Shown here: piece after piece, positions 1 to 8,771 of the stretch
Position numbering within the stretch: position 1 is the stretch's first letter
Layout of the letters: each line of letters starts with the position of its first letter
DNA from: a bacterium CG_4_9_14_3_um_filter_65_15
Lineage (GTDB): Bacteria; Krumholzibacteriota; Krumholzibacteriia; LZORAL124-64-63
Direction: 5' to 3'
NCBI GenBank assembly: GCA_002790835.1
Contig: PFVX01000094.1
Span: 21,775 to 85,774, forward strand
Length of the DNA stretch: 64,000 bases
Translations under genes and position numbers: made by a program
The notes under the pieces: generated by a model
Databases searched by the model: none
What the model saw: only the letters and a program-made list of their open reading frames with translations
What the model was told of the DNA's origin: nothing

Positions 1-1303
1 TGCTGATGCCGTCCTTGGTCAGGCCGATCTTGTCGTAGAAGCCCTTCATATTGAAAAAGCCGTTGATCGAGCCGATGGATCCGGTCACCGTCAAGGGGTC
101 GGCCATCAGCTTGGTGGCCTTGTAGGCGATGAAGTAGCCGCCCGAGCCGGCCAAATCGACCATGGACACCACCACGGGTTTGACCGCGGCGAGCTTGCCC
201 ACCTCGTGGGCGATCAGGTCGCTGCCCAGGCTCTCACCCCCGCCCGAATCGATTCGGAACACCACCGCTTTCACCTTGTCGTCGCGGCGGCAGCGCTGCA
301 GCTCGCGCACGATGGTCTCGTGGCCCATCATCACGCCCATGAGCGGGTCGACGCGGTTCTCGCGACCACCGATGTTCCCCTGGGCGTGGACCGCCGCCAC
401 CGTGCCGGAGGTGTGCAGGCCCACGTTCTTCCAGGTCACCTTGGCGTAGTCGGTCTGCGAGACCGTGGGCAGGGGTTCGTCGGCCTTGCCGTCGCCTGCG
501 GCCGCCAGACGCTCCTGCAGCTCCTGCATGTAGATGCACTCGTCGATAAGGCCCGCCTGCTGCGCCTCGGTGGGTGTGAACTCGGCGTAGGCCATATTCT
601 CCAGCAGCCCTTCCCGGCTCAGTCCGCGCTCTCTGGCCAAGGCGTCCAGGACGGTTTCCCACACGTCGTCGACGATCCACTGGCGGTTCTCCCGGGCGGC
701 GTCGCTCATCTGCTTGTCCATGACGATCTCGGCGGCGGCCTTGTAGTCCTTGATCTTGTGCAGGTGGGGCACGATGCCCAGCTTGTCCAGCACCCCGCGC
801 ACGAACGGCATCTCCCGATGCATACCCTTGAACTCGAAATAGCCGCCGGTGGGCATCATGACCTGGTTGCAGCCGGCGGCCAGGTACAGGGCGCGCAGAT
901 CGATGGCGTCGCCCCAGGCGTAGACCGGTTTGCCCGCGGCCTGCACCTTGTCCACCGCCCGGCGCAGCTCCTGCAGCTTGGCCCAGCCGGCGTCGTTGCT
1001 GCTGCTGATGCGGAAGATGACCCCCTCTATGCGGTCGTCCAGGGCGGCCTTGCCCAGGTCGTCCAGCATCATCTGCAGGGTCACGTCGCCGCCGGTGATC
1101 ACACCCAGGGGACCGCCGGGGGTGTCGTACTCGTGCAGGGTGCCGTAGAGGTCGAGCACCAGCCAGGACCCGTCCTTCACCTTGGCGCCTTGGCGGCCGT
1201 GGAGCCAGAAACCGCCGGCGATGAGGCCGGCGATGATCACGATGGTGCTCAGGGTCAAAAGAACCGAACGCACCAGACTGGGGAAAAAGCGGGGACGGGA
1301 CAT
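1..1303 (-). CDS. sppA: Signal peptide peptidase SppA (protease IV), C-terminal end outside window
   Basis: Minus-strand reading from ATG at 1303 gives MSRPRFFPSLVRSVLLTLSTIVIIAG... and ...VFRIDSGGGESLGSDLIAHEV...PVVVSMVDLAGSGGYFIAYKA, the S49 Ser/Lys peptidase signature. Confidence 0.9.
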   Translation of the reverse strand, partial: MSRPRFFPSLVRSVLLTLSTIVIIAGLIAGGFWLHGRQGAKVKDGSWLVLDLYGTLHEYDTPGGPLGVITGGDVTLQMMLDDLGKAALDDRIEGVIFRISSSNDAGWAKLQELRRAVDKVQAAGKPVYAWGDAIDLRALYLAAGCNQVMMPTGGYFEFKGMHREMPFVRGVLDKLGIVPHLHKIKDYKAAAEIVMDKQMSDAARENRQWIVDDVWETVLDALARERGLSREGLLENMAYAEFTPTEAQQAGLIDECIYMQELQERLAAAGDGKADEPLPTVSQTDYAKVTWKNVGLHTSGTVAAVHAQGNIGGRENRVDPLMGVMMGHETIVRELQRCRRDDKVKAVVFRIDSGGGESLGSDLIAHEVGKLAAVKPVVVSMVDLAGSGGYFIAYKATKLMADPLTVTGSIGSINGFFNMKGFYDKIGLTKDGIS

Positions 1304-1331
1304 GGTGGCCTCCCGATTGTGGGGGTTGGGA

Positions 1332-1553
1332 TCAATTCACGTAGCCTAGGGATCGCAACTTCTTGAGGGCTTCCTCCCGCTCGGCGGCCGAGAGGGATTC
1401 GCCTGGCACGGCTACGCTGGAGTTCAGGGTCTTTTGCTGGGTGGCGCGGCGCCGGAATTCGACCATGCCGATCATCCGTCGGTGCAGCAGGGAGCGATAG
1501 TCCAGCGGCACGAGGGCCGTCAGGGCAGCCAGGGAAAACGTCAGGATCCGCAC
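1332..1553 (-). CDS. Small hypothetical protein, 73 aa (GTG start)
   Basis: In-frame GTG start VRILTFSLAALTALVPLDYRSLL..., ends ...EALKKLRSLGYVN. Confidence 0.45.
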   Translation of the reverse strand: MRILTFSLAALTALVPLDYRSLLHRRMIGMVEFRRRATQQKTLNSSVAVPGESLSAAEREEALKKLRSLGYVN

Positions 1554-1606
1554 GTTACGCCTTTCGGGTTTGGAATCGACAGGGTAAACCGCCGCCCCCG
1601 GTCGGG

Positions 1607-2854
1607 TCAAACGTCCTCGGACCCCGTGCCGGTCAGGGCCACCCCCGCCAACCAACCGGTGGTCCAGCAGGACTGGAAGTTGAAACCGCCGGTGACTCCG
1701 TCGATGTCCAGCACCTCGCCGGCGAAATGCAGGCCCGGGGTGAGGCGGCTTTGCATGGTGCGCAGGTCGACTTCCTTCAGGGGCACGCCGCCGCAGGTGA
1801 CGAATTCCTCCTTGAAGGCCGCCTGGCCGCTTACGGCCAGCTGGGTGCCCTTGAGCACGGCGGACAGGGCGGCGCGTTGCCGGGGACCGAGGTCCCCCCA
1901 CCGCTGGTCGGGATTCAACCCCGCGCGTTCGACCAGGCGCACCCACAGCCGCCGGGTCAGCTTCCAGGGTCCGAACGCCTTGAGCTGCTTGGACTTGTTG
2001 GCCGTGGCGAGGTCGGCCAGCGCTTCATCCTGCCCATGTTGGTCGAATTGCGGCAGCCAGTCCACGGCCACCAAAAAGCGGTAGCCGCAGTCGTGGAAAT
2101 GGCGCGCCCCCCACGCCGAAAGCTGGAGGATGGCCGGACCGCTCACCCCCCAGTGGGTGATCAGCAGAGGCCCGTCCTGCACGGCCAGGCCCCGATGGCC
2201 CACACCGCGAACCCTGACCGGGTCCACCACGATGCCGGCCAACCCCTGGAGCAGATCGTCGTCCACCTTGAAGGTGAACAGCGACGGCACCAGCGGCGTG
2301 ATCGCGTGGCCGCAGGAGGCGGCCAAGGCATAGCCCCCATGCAGGGGGCCGGCCACGGCGCGGCCGCCGGTGGCGATGAGAACGCGGTCGGCCCGGGCGG
2401 TGGCGCCCGAGGCCAGGGTGAGGGCGAATCCCGCGTCGGTGGCAACCACGGAGGTGACCTCGGCGCGTGTGCGGACCGTCACATCCAGGCGCCGCGCCTC
2501 GCCGGTGAGGCAATCGATCACGGTCTGGCTGTCGTTGGAGACGGGAAACAGGCACCCGTCGGGATAGGTGCGCAGGGGAACGCCACGGTCGGTGAACCAG
2601 GCCGCGGCCGCGGGGGCGCCGAAGCGGGTGAACGGGCCGATGAGCTCGCGGTGCCCGCGGGGATAGTGGGCGGCCAGTTCGCGGGGGTCGGGGCTGTCGT
2701 GGGTGATGTTGCAGCGTCCGCCGCCGCTGATCTTCACCTTGCCGAGCACGCGCGAGGATTTCTCGAAGATCGTGACCCGGCAGGACGGCTGGGCCTCCTT
2801 GGCCGTGACCGCGGCAAAGAATCCGGCCGGCCCGCCGCCGATGACGGCGATCAC
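1607..2854 (-). CDS. NAD(P)/FAD-dependent oxidoreductase, HI0933/BaiN-like family
   Basis: VIAVIGGGPAGFFAAVTAKEA (dinucleotide fold), KVKISGGGRCNITHDSPDPRELAAHYPRG, GGVPLKEVDLRTMQSRLTPGLHFAGEVLDIDGVTGGFNFQ. Start uncertain (GTG 2854 or further upstream). Confidence 0.85.
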   Translation of the reverse strand: MIAVIGGGPAGFFAAVTAKEAQPSCRVTIFEKSSRVLGKVKISGGGRCNITHDSPDPRELAAHYPRGHRELIGPFTRFGAPAAAAWFTDRGVPLRTYPDGCLFPVSNDSQTVIDCLTGEARRLDVTVRTRAEVTSVVATDAGFALTLASGATARADRVLIATGGRAVAGPLHGGYALAASCGHAITPLVPSLFTFKVDDDLLQGLAGIVVDPVRVRGVGHRGLAVQDGPLLITHWGVSGPAILQLSAWGARHFHDCGYRFLVAVDWLPQFDQHGQDEALADLATANKSKQLKAFGPWKLTRRLWVRLVERAGLNPDQRWGDLGPRQRAALSAVLKGTQLAVSGQAAFKEEFVTCGGVPLKEVDLRTMQSRLTPGLHFAGEVLDIDGVTGGFNFQSCWTTGWLAGVALTGTGSEDV

Positions 2855-2858
2855 AGGC

Positions 2859-3656
2859 TCAGACCGGGAGATGGAAGAGGGCGTTGGCATTGGCGGTCGT
2901 GACCTCTGCGATGGTGGCGATGGTCGTGCCGCGCACCTCGGCAATGGCCGCGGCGATGTCCCGGACATGGCGCGGCTCGGTCTGCTCGGGCGGCACGTCC
3001 TGCAATCCGATGCTGGGAGCATCGGTCTCCAGGACGATCTTTTCCAGAAGCAACTTCGGCAGGGCCTTGTGCAGGCGGGCCCGATCCCGGGTGGCGGCCC
3101 CGCCCAGACCCAGATGCAGCCCGGCTCCTACTATGCGCTCGGCCAGCTCGATCCCCCGCGAATAGGCGTGGCACACGCCTCGCAGTCGGCCGCCGTGCCG
3201 CTCGAGGGCGGCCAGGAGGTCGTCGAATGCGCCGCGGCAGTGCAGGATCACCGGCAGGTCCAGGTCGGCGGCCAGTTCGAGCTGAACCGCCAGGACGTCC
3301 CGCTGTCGGGGCAGGTCCGGGGTGTCGATCTTGGTGTCGAGTCCGATCTCGCCGATGGCTACCACGGGCGTTGACGACGAGGCGACGGCACGGGACAGAT
3401 GATCTTTGATGCCGCCCATCCCGGACGTCCGGGCTGCAGCCACCCATTCATCAACCGCCACCCAGGGATGAAGCCCGAGGGCTGGGTGAACGCCTGCGTG
3501 CTCGGCCGCCAGAGCCAAGATGGGATTCCAGGAGGCCGAATCGTAGGCGGGTACCACCACGCGACCGACCCCCGCGGCGGCGGCGCGGGCCAGCACACCG
3601 ACCGGGTCGTCCCCCAAAGGCGGCATATTCAGATGGCAGTGGGTATCGACGAGCAT
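2859..3656 (-). CDS. TatD family hydrolase
   Basis: MLVDTHCHLNMPP...ALGLHPW...AIGEIGLD...VILHCRGAFDDLL...LETDAPSIGLQ. Confidence 0.88.
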   Translation of the reverse strand: MLVDTHCHLNMPPLGDDPVGVLARAAAAGVGRVVVPAYDSASWNPILALAAEHAGVHPALGLHPWVAVDEWVAAARTSGMGGIKDHLSRAVASSSTPVVAIGEIGLDTKIDTPDLPRQRDVLAVQLELAADLDLPVILHCRGAFDDLLAALERHGGRLRGVCHAYSRGIELAERIVGAGLHLGLGGAATRDRARLHKALPKLLLEKIVLETDAPSIGLQDVPPEQTEPRHVRDIAAAIAEVRGTTIATIAEVTTANANALFHLPV

Positions 3657-3693
3657 TGTACTCTCCGGCGCACTTCGAGGCCGACAGCCGCGG

Positions 3694-4878
3694 TCAGCCT
3701 TCCGCCCCGGCTTCCCCCTCCAGGCTGGCCAGATCCAGGTCGTCCAGCACCGGGGGCATATCCACGGTGCCGCGGGCGGCCAGCGAGGCGCGGAACTCCG
3801 CCACGGTGGGCGTGACGAACTTGTCGATGTACTTGCCCGCCATCAGGCGCACCAGGGCCCCGTACGAAGGGCGGAACTTGATGATGCTGCCGGGAGCCAG
3901 GTCGTCGGGATTGTCGCCCACGTGAACCACCGTCAGGTCGCTGCTGGCGCCGGCGATCTCGTAGGCCGGATTCAAGGGACGCAGTCCCCGCACCTCGGTA
4001 TCCAGCTGCCCGATGGTGATCACCGCGCGGTAGCCGCGCGAGCCGGGTTCGTGGGTCGTGGCGGCGAAATCCTCGAAGGGCGTCATGTCCGTGGTCTCAC
4101 CCTGGGGCGACAGGCTCTTTTCCTTCACCTCGACCACTTCGACCTCGAGGGTGATGGCGTCATCGCGCAGCCCGGCCAGGGAATCGCCATGCACCAGATC
4201 GGTGCCCAGAAATACCGACTCGCCCACGCGGAAGTGATTGATCTCCTTGGGCAACTGGCCGTCGCGCAGCATGGGGATCACCGCGCTGGTGCCGCCGGAG
4301 ATCAGGGGCAACGGGCGGTCGAACTTCAGCTGCAGCAACTCGCGGAACATGGCCAGCTGGCTGAACTGCTCGAGGCTCGGCACGGTGCCGGAAAGGCAAC
4401 CCAGGTTGCTGCCGATACCCAGCACATCGATGTTCGGCAGATCGAATACGCGTTCGTAAAGGGGCACCAGAGAGCCGGGCAGGACCCCCTCGCGGAGGTC
4501 CCCCAGCTCGATCATGATGATGATGCGGTGGATCTTGCCCTGGCGCCCGGCTTCCCGGTTCAACGCCTCGATGATCTCGAATTCCGTGTTGAGCGAAACG
4601 TCGGCCAGGCGCACCACCTTCTCCAGGGCCGGCATGTGGGGCAGCCGCAGATACCAGGTCTCGATGGGCTCGGCCAGATCGCGGATCGCCTCCAGGTTGG
4701 ACAGCCGCGAATCGGCCATGGAGCGCACGCCCGAGAGTTCCAGTCCCCGCAACACATCGGGGAAACCGCACATGGCCTTGGTCACCAGGCTCCAGCTCGC
4801 GCCGTGGTCGATGACCCACTTGTCCACGGTCCGGATGTTGTGGTGCAGGGCCTCGAGATCGATCACCAGCCGGTTCAT
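3694..4878 (-). CDS. PLP-dependent fold-III racemase (alanine/ornithine racemase family)
   Basis: MNRLVIDLEALHHNIRTVDKWVIDHGASWSLVTKAMCG..., barrel strands ...GIGSNLGCLSG..., ...LPLISGGTSAVIPML.... Confidence 0.75.
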   Translation of the reverse strand: MNRLVIDLEALHHNIRTVDKWVIDHGASWSLVTKAMCGFPDVLRGLELSGVRSMADSRLSNLEAIRDLAEPIETWYLRLPHMPALEKVVRLADVSLNTEFEIIEALNREAGRQGKIHRIIIMIELGDLREGVLPGSLVPLYERVFDLPNIDVLGIGSNLGCLSGTVPSLEQFSQLAMFRELLQLKFDRPLPLISGGTSAVIPMLRDGQLPKEINHFRVGESVFLGTDLVHGDSLAGLRDDAITLEVEVVEVKEKSLSPQGETTDMTPFEDFAATTHEPGSRGYRAVITIGQLDTEVRGLRPLNPAYEIAGASSDLTVVHVGDNPDDLAPGSIIKFRPSYGALVRLMAGKYIDKFVTPTVAEFRASLAARGTVDMPPVLDDLDLASLEGEAGAEG

Positions 4879-5351
4879 GCCCCGGCCCCTTTGGTCCAGC
4901 GCATCTCCGCGTACTTGGTGGAGAAGCCCAGGCGTTCGTACAGGCGCTTGGCGGGATTATCGTACTCCACGTGCAACTTCACGTCGCCCTCGGTCACTTC
5001 GAGGCAGTGCTCGATGAGCCGGCCGCCGACGCCCTGGCCGCGCGTCGAGGGGTCGACGGTCACGAACAGGAGGATGTTCTCGGGAATATAGCCGCTCATG
5101 CCCGTCTTCAGCATGCACAGGGCGCCCAGCAGGGTCTCGCCCCGGTGCGCCAGCATGACGAATCCGCCGTTTCCCTTGCCGGGGTCCAGGGCGTAATCGA
5201 GGGCCCGGTGGACATCCTCCAGGGTGTCGTTGTAGGGTTCCATGGTTTCGTGGAAGAAGCGGGCGATGGTGTCCTCGTCCGCCCAGGAGGGGAAGTCCTC
5301 CTTGAGAACGATCTTGGTGAATTTCAATTCGGCTGGGTGGTCATCTTGCAC
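4875..5351 (-). CDS. GNAT family N-acetyltransferase
   Basis: GTG start preceded by AGGAGGAG; ...FVTVDPSTRGQGVGGRLIEHCLE...NPAKRLYERLGF acetyl-CoA site. Confidence 0.75.
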   Translation of the reverse strand: MQDDHPAELKFTKIVLKEDFPSWADEDTIARFFHETMEPYNDTLEDVHRALDYALDPGKGNGGFVMLAHRGETLLGALCMLKTGMSGYIPENILLFVTVDPSTRGQGVGGRLIEHCLEVTEGDVKLHVEYDNPAKRLYERLGFSTKYAEMRWTKGAGA

Positions 5352-5455
5352 AGGCAAAACTCCTCCTTTGGCCAGGCAGGATTTGTGTCCCGCGCAGTTC
5401 TTGATGATACTGTTTGTCAAACGAGTATAGATAAATATAGCAGGAAAGAGGAGTA

Positions 5456-6631
5456 ATGGCTGTTGCCATCTTGTCGCCGCAGGATCTGACCTCAATGCGC
5501 CGGGAACTCCACAGGATGGCCGAGTTGTCGGATCTGGAGGAACAAACCGCCCGATTCCTGCGGGACCAATTTCAGTCGTGCCGGCCCACCCAGCTGGTCA
5601 CCGGCCTGGGCGGCCACGGCCTCGCCGCCGTGTTTGCGGGCAGTGAGCCGGGCCCCACGGTCCTGTTGCGCTGTGACACCGACGCCCTGCCCCTGCCCGA
5701 CCGCGCCGATCTGCCCTACGCCAGTTCCGACGCCGGCGTGTCCCACAAGTGCGGGCACGACGGCCACATGACCATGATGCTGGGCCTGGCCCACCGGCTG
5801 GGCGCGGCGCCGCCGTCGCGGGGACGGGCCGTCCTGCTGTTCCAGCCCGCCGAGGAAACGGGAGCCGGAGCGAGGCGGGTCCTTGACGATGCGGCCTTCG
5901 CGCCGCTGGTGCCGGACGTCGTTCTGGGCGTCCACAACCTGCCCGGGTATCCCCTGGGCTCGGTGGTCCTGCGCGCCGGACCTATCGCCGCAGCTTCGCG
6001 CGGGATGACCATCGAACTCACCGGGGCCTCCAGCCACGCCGCCGAACCCGAAGCCGGCCGCAGCCCCGCCCTGGCGGTCGCCGCCCTGGTCCAGTCCCTG
6101 TCGGCGCTGCCCCAGACCGCCGCGGCCCTGGGCGAGGGCGCCAAGGCCACCGTGGTGGGCATCGAAGTCGGCGGGCCCGCCTTCGGCACATCCCCCGGCA
6201 CGGGCCGCGTCATGGCCACCCTGCGCGCCTACGAGGACGCGGTCATGGACCGCATGGCTGCGCGGTGCACCGAGCTGGCCGCCCACACCGCCCGTGCCCA
6301 CGGCCTGGAGCATCGCCTGTCCTGGTGCGAGGAATTCCCCGCTACCGTCAACGCCGCTGCGGTGGTGGACGCGGTGGCCGCCGCCGCCGGCAGCGCCGGA
6401 CTCGCGACGGTGTGCAGCGAGGCGCCGTTCGCCTGGTCGGAGGATTTCGGCCACTTCACCGCCGCCTACCCCGGGGCCCTGGTGGGCCTGGGCGCCGGCC
6501 TGGGCCACCCGGCCCTGCACCACCCCGACTACGACTTCCCCGACCCCCTGCTACCGGTCGGCGTGACCTTCTGGGAATCCGCCCTGGAATGCCTGTTGAC
6601 CCAACCCACCTGGGAGAGTGATTCGGTTTGA
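5456..6631 (+). CDS. M20D family amidohydrolase/deacylase (hippurate/N-acetyl-amino-acid type)
   Basis: MRRELHRMAEL..., LRCDTDALPL, SHKCGHDGHMTMMLGLAHRL, LLFQPAEETGAGARRVLDD; strong RBS AGGAAAGAGGAG. Confidence 0.85.
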   Translation: MAVAILSPQDLTSMRRELHRMAELSDLEEQTARFLRDQFQSCRPTQLVTGLGGHGLAAVFAGSEPGPTVLLRCDTDALPLPDRADLPYASSDAGVSHKCGHDGHMTMMLGLAHRLGAAPPSRGRAVLLFQPAEETGAGARRVLDDAAFAPLVPDVVLGVHNLPGYPLGSVVLRAGPIAAASRGMTIELTGASSHAAEPEAGRSPALAVAALVQSLSALPQTAAALGEGAKATVVGIEVGGPAFGTSPGTGRVMATLRAYEDAVMDRMAARCTELAAHTARAHGLEHRLSWCEEFPATVNAAAVVDAVAAAAGSAGLATVCSEAPFAWSEDFGHFTAAYPGALVGLGAGLGHPALHHPDYDFPDPLLPVGVTFWESALECLLTQPTWESDSV

Positions 6632-7785
6632 TCAAACCCAGTTCCTGGATCGAACTCAGCGAGTCGGCCCTACACCACAATTTGAGAATCCTGCGCCGGG
6701 TGACCGGCAAGGAAACGGCGCTCTGCTCGGTGGTCAAGGCCAACGCCTACGGCCACGGCCTGGAGACCTTCGTGCCCCTGGCCGAACGCTGCGGCGTGCG
6801 CCGCTTCGGCGTCTTCAGCGCCGAAGAAGCCGCCACCGTGCTCGCTTGCCGAACCGCGGACAGCGACATCATGATCATGGGCGCCCTGGATAACGAGGAC
6901 GTCGCGTGGGCGGTCGAAGAGGGCCTGAGCTTCTTCGTATTCGATCTTGGGCGCCTGGACGCCGCAGAGAAGGCCGCCGCCCGTTGCGCCAAGCCCGCCA
7001 AGGTGCACCTGGAGCTGGAGACGGGCATGCACCGCCTGGGCCTGTCCGGCCGGTCCCTGGCCGCGGCCGCGCGCCGCATCAAGCGGCAGCCCGAACGCCT
7101 GCTCCTCAAGGGCGTGTGCACCCACTTCGCCGGGGCCGAATCCTCGGCCAACACCCACCGCATCGAGAACCAGATCCGCGTGTTCGACGAGCTGGTGGGG
7201 ATCCTGCGCCGGGAAAAACTCGAAGGCTTCAGGCGTCACCTCTGCTGCAGCGCAGGGGCATTCTGCTTCCCCGAAGCGCGGGGCGAACTCGTGCGCTTCG
7301 GCATCGCCCAGTACGGATACTGGCCCAGCCAGGAGACCCGCATCCGCTACCAGGTCACCAGCCGCTCGCGGTTCCGCGACGAGTTGCGCCGGGTGATGTC
7401 CTGGCACAGCCGGGTGATGAACCTGAAGATCGTGCCCGCCGGGCAGTTCGTGGGCTACGGCAACAGCTACCTCACCGTCGGCAAGACCCGCATCGCCGCC
7501 GTTCCGGTGGGCTACCACCACGGCATCGAGCGCAACCAGAGCAACCTGGGCCACGTGCTGATCCGCGGTCTGCGCTGCCCCATCGTGGGCATCATCAACA
7601 TGAACATGATGTCGGTGGACGTGACCCACCTGCCCGATGTCGCGATCGGCGACGAGGTGGTCATCATCGGCCAACAGGGCGACGACGTGATCTCCGTGGG
7701 CGCGTTCGGCAACCGGATCAACGACCTCAACTACGAGACCCTGGCCAGGCTGGACAGCAAGCTGAAGCGGGTGGTGGTAGCCTAG
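6628..7785 (+). CDS. alr: Alanine racemase
   Basis: SWIELSESALHHNLRILRR...CSVVKANAYGHGLETFVPLAE, ...LELETGMHRLGL..., ...NSYLTVGKTRIAAVPVGYHHGI.... Confidence 0.88.
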   Translation: MIKPSSWIELSESALHHNLRILRRVTGKETALCSVVKANAYGHGLETFVPLAERCGVRRFGVFSAEEAATVLACRTADSDIMIMGALDNEDVAWAVEEGLSFFVFDLGRLDAAEKAAARCAKPAKVHLELETGMHRLGLSGRSLAAAARRIKRQPERLLLKGVCTHFAGAESSANTHRIENQIRVFDELVGILRREKLEGFRRHLCCSAGAFCFPEARGELVRFGIAQYGYWPSQETRIRYQVTSRSRFRDELRRVMSWHSRVMNLKIVPAGQFVGYGNSYLTVGKTRIAAVPVGYHHGIERNQSNLGHVLIRGLRCPIVGIINMNMMSVDVTHLPDVAIGDEVVIIGQQGDDVISVGAFGNRINDLNYETLARLDSKLKRVVVA

Positions 7786-7831
7786 CCCGACCGCCGAGCG
7801 CGCCGCCAAGTTCCGGCGCCGGTCTTTGTCC

Positions 7832-7860
7832 TTGATGTTTTGCACATATGTGCTTAATAT
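7832..7860 (+). promoter_or_regulatory. Candidate sigma70-like promoter with palindrome in spacer (TTGATG-N17-TAATAT; GCACATATGTGC)
   Basis: Direct reading: ttgatg(7832-7837) ttttgcacatatgtgct taatat(7855-7860); perfect 12-nt palindrome 7842-7853. Confidence 0.55.
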
Positions 7861-7887
7861 AGGTCAAACCCCAGCAAGGGAAGCAAG

Positions 7888-8343
7888 ATGGCTCGACCCC
7901 GCAAAATGCGCTCCGTCAACCGCCCGCCCCAGTTCAAGGCGTTCAAACCCGCCGGTATCCGTTCACGGTTTCTGGAGGATCTGCCTCTGGAACTGGACGA
8001 GCTGGAAGCTATCCGGTTGGCGGACCACGAAGGCCTGGATCACAACGAATCGGCCGAACGGATGGGGATCTCGCGCTCCACATTCTCCCGCCTGGTGGAA
8101 AAAGCGCGGCACAAGGTGGCCTGCTTCCTCATCGAGGGGAATTGCTTGACCATCGAGGGCGGGGACGTGCATTTCCGGGGCAACCTGATCCGCTGCGAGG
8201 ATTGTGGGAGCCTGACCAAACTTCCCTTCACCGACACGGCCAGCGTGTGCCCGGACTGCGGGTCCGCGAACCTGACCGATCTGGCCGGATGCTTCGGCCA
8301 CGGTGGATGTTGTCGGCGGCATCACGGAAACCGCAGGGGGTAG
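7888..8343 (+). CDS. DUF134 family DNA-binding protein with C-terminal zinc ribbon
   Basis: MARPRKMRSVNRPPQFKAFKPAGI...LELDELEAIRLADHEGLDHNESAERMGISRSTFSRLVEKAR; CEDCGS...CPDCGS. Confidence 0.85.
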   Translation: MARPRKMRSVNRPPQFKAFKPAGIRSRFLEDLPLELDELEAIRLADHEGLDHNESAERMGISRSTFSRLVEKARHKVACFLIEGNCLTIEGGDVHFRGNLIRCEDCGSLTKLPFTDTASVCPDCGSANLTDLAGCFGHGGCCRRHHGNRRG

Positions 8344-8397
8344 GACGATGATCCGCGAGAAACTGCTCGAATGCCGCCCTCGAACGGGAGAAAACCC

Positions 8398-8769
8398 ATG
8401 AAACGAACTTTCGCCGTGCCCACGCTCAACGGAAAATGCTGCGCCCACTTCGGTCAATGCCACAGCTTCGCTCTGGTCGAAGTCGAAGACGGCGTGGCGG
8501 ACGAGGTCCGCTACCTCGACCCGCCCGACCACCAGCCGGGCAGCTTTCCCCGGTTTCTGGCCGAACAGGGCGTGGACGTGGTCCTGGCCGGAGGCATGGG
8601 TGTCATGGCCCAGAACCTGTTCCGGGAAAACAACATCGAGGTCCACATGGGCATCGGGATCGACGACCCCGGCCTCCTCGTGGAGCAGTTCCTGCTCGAC
8701 CAGCTGCCGACGGGGAAAAACCTCTGCAACCACGGGACCGGCGACCACGAACCCGTCTGCGAGGGCTGA
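8398..8769 (+). CDS. NifB/NifX-type dinitrogenase iron-molybdenum cofactor-binding family protein (ORP-like)
   Basis: MKRTFAVPTLNGKCCAHFGQCHSFALVEV...HQPGSFPRFLAEQGVDVVLAGGMG. Confidence 0.82.
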   Translation: MKRTFAVPTLNGKCCAHFGQCHSFALVEVEDGVADEVRYLDPPDHQPGSFPRFLAEQGVDVVLAGGMGVMAQNLFRENNIEVHMGIGIDDPGLLVEQFLLDQLPTGKNLCNHGTGDHEPVCEG

Positions 8770-8771
8770 CC

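Noticed and set aside
206-1366. 386-aa plus-strand ORF at the window start
   Set aside because: Minus strand encodes SppA; the plus ORF is compositional shadow.
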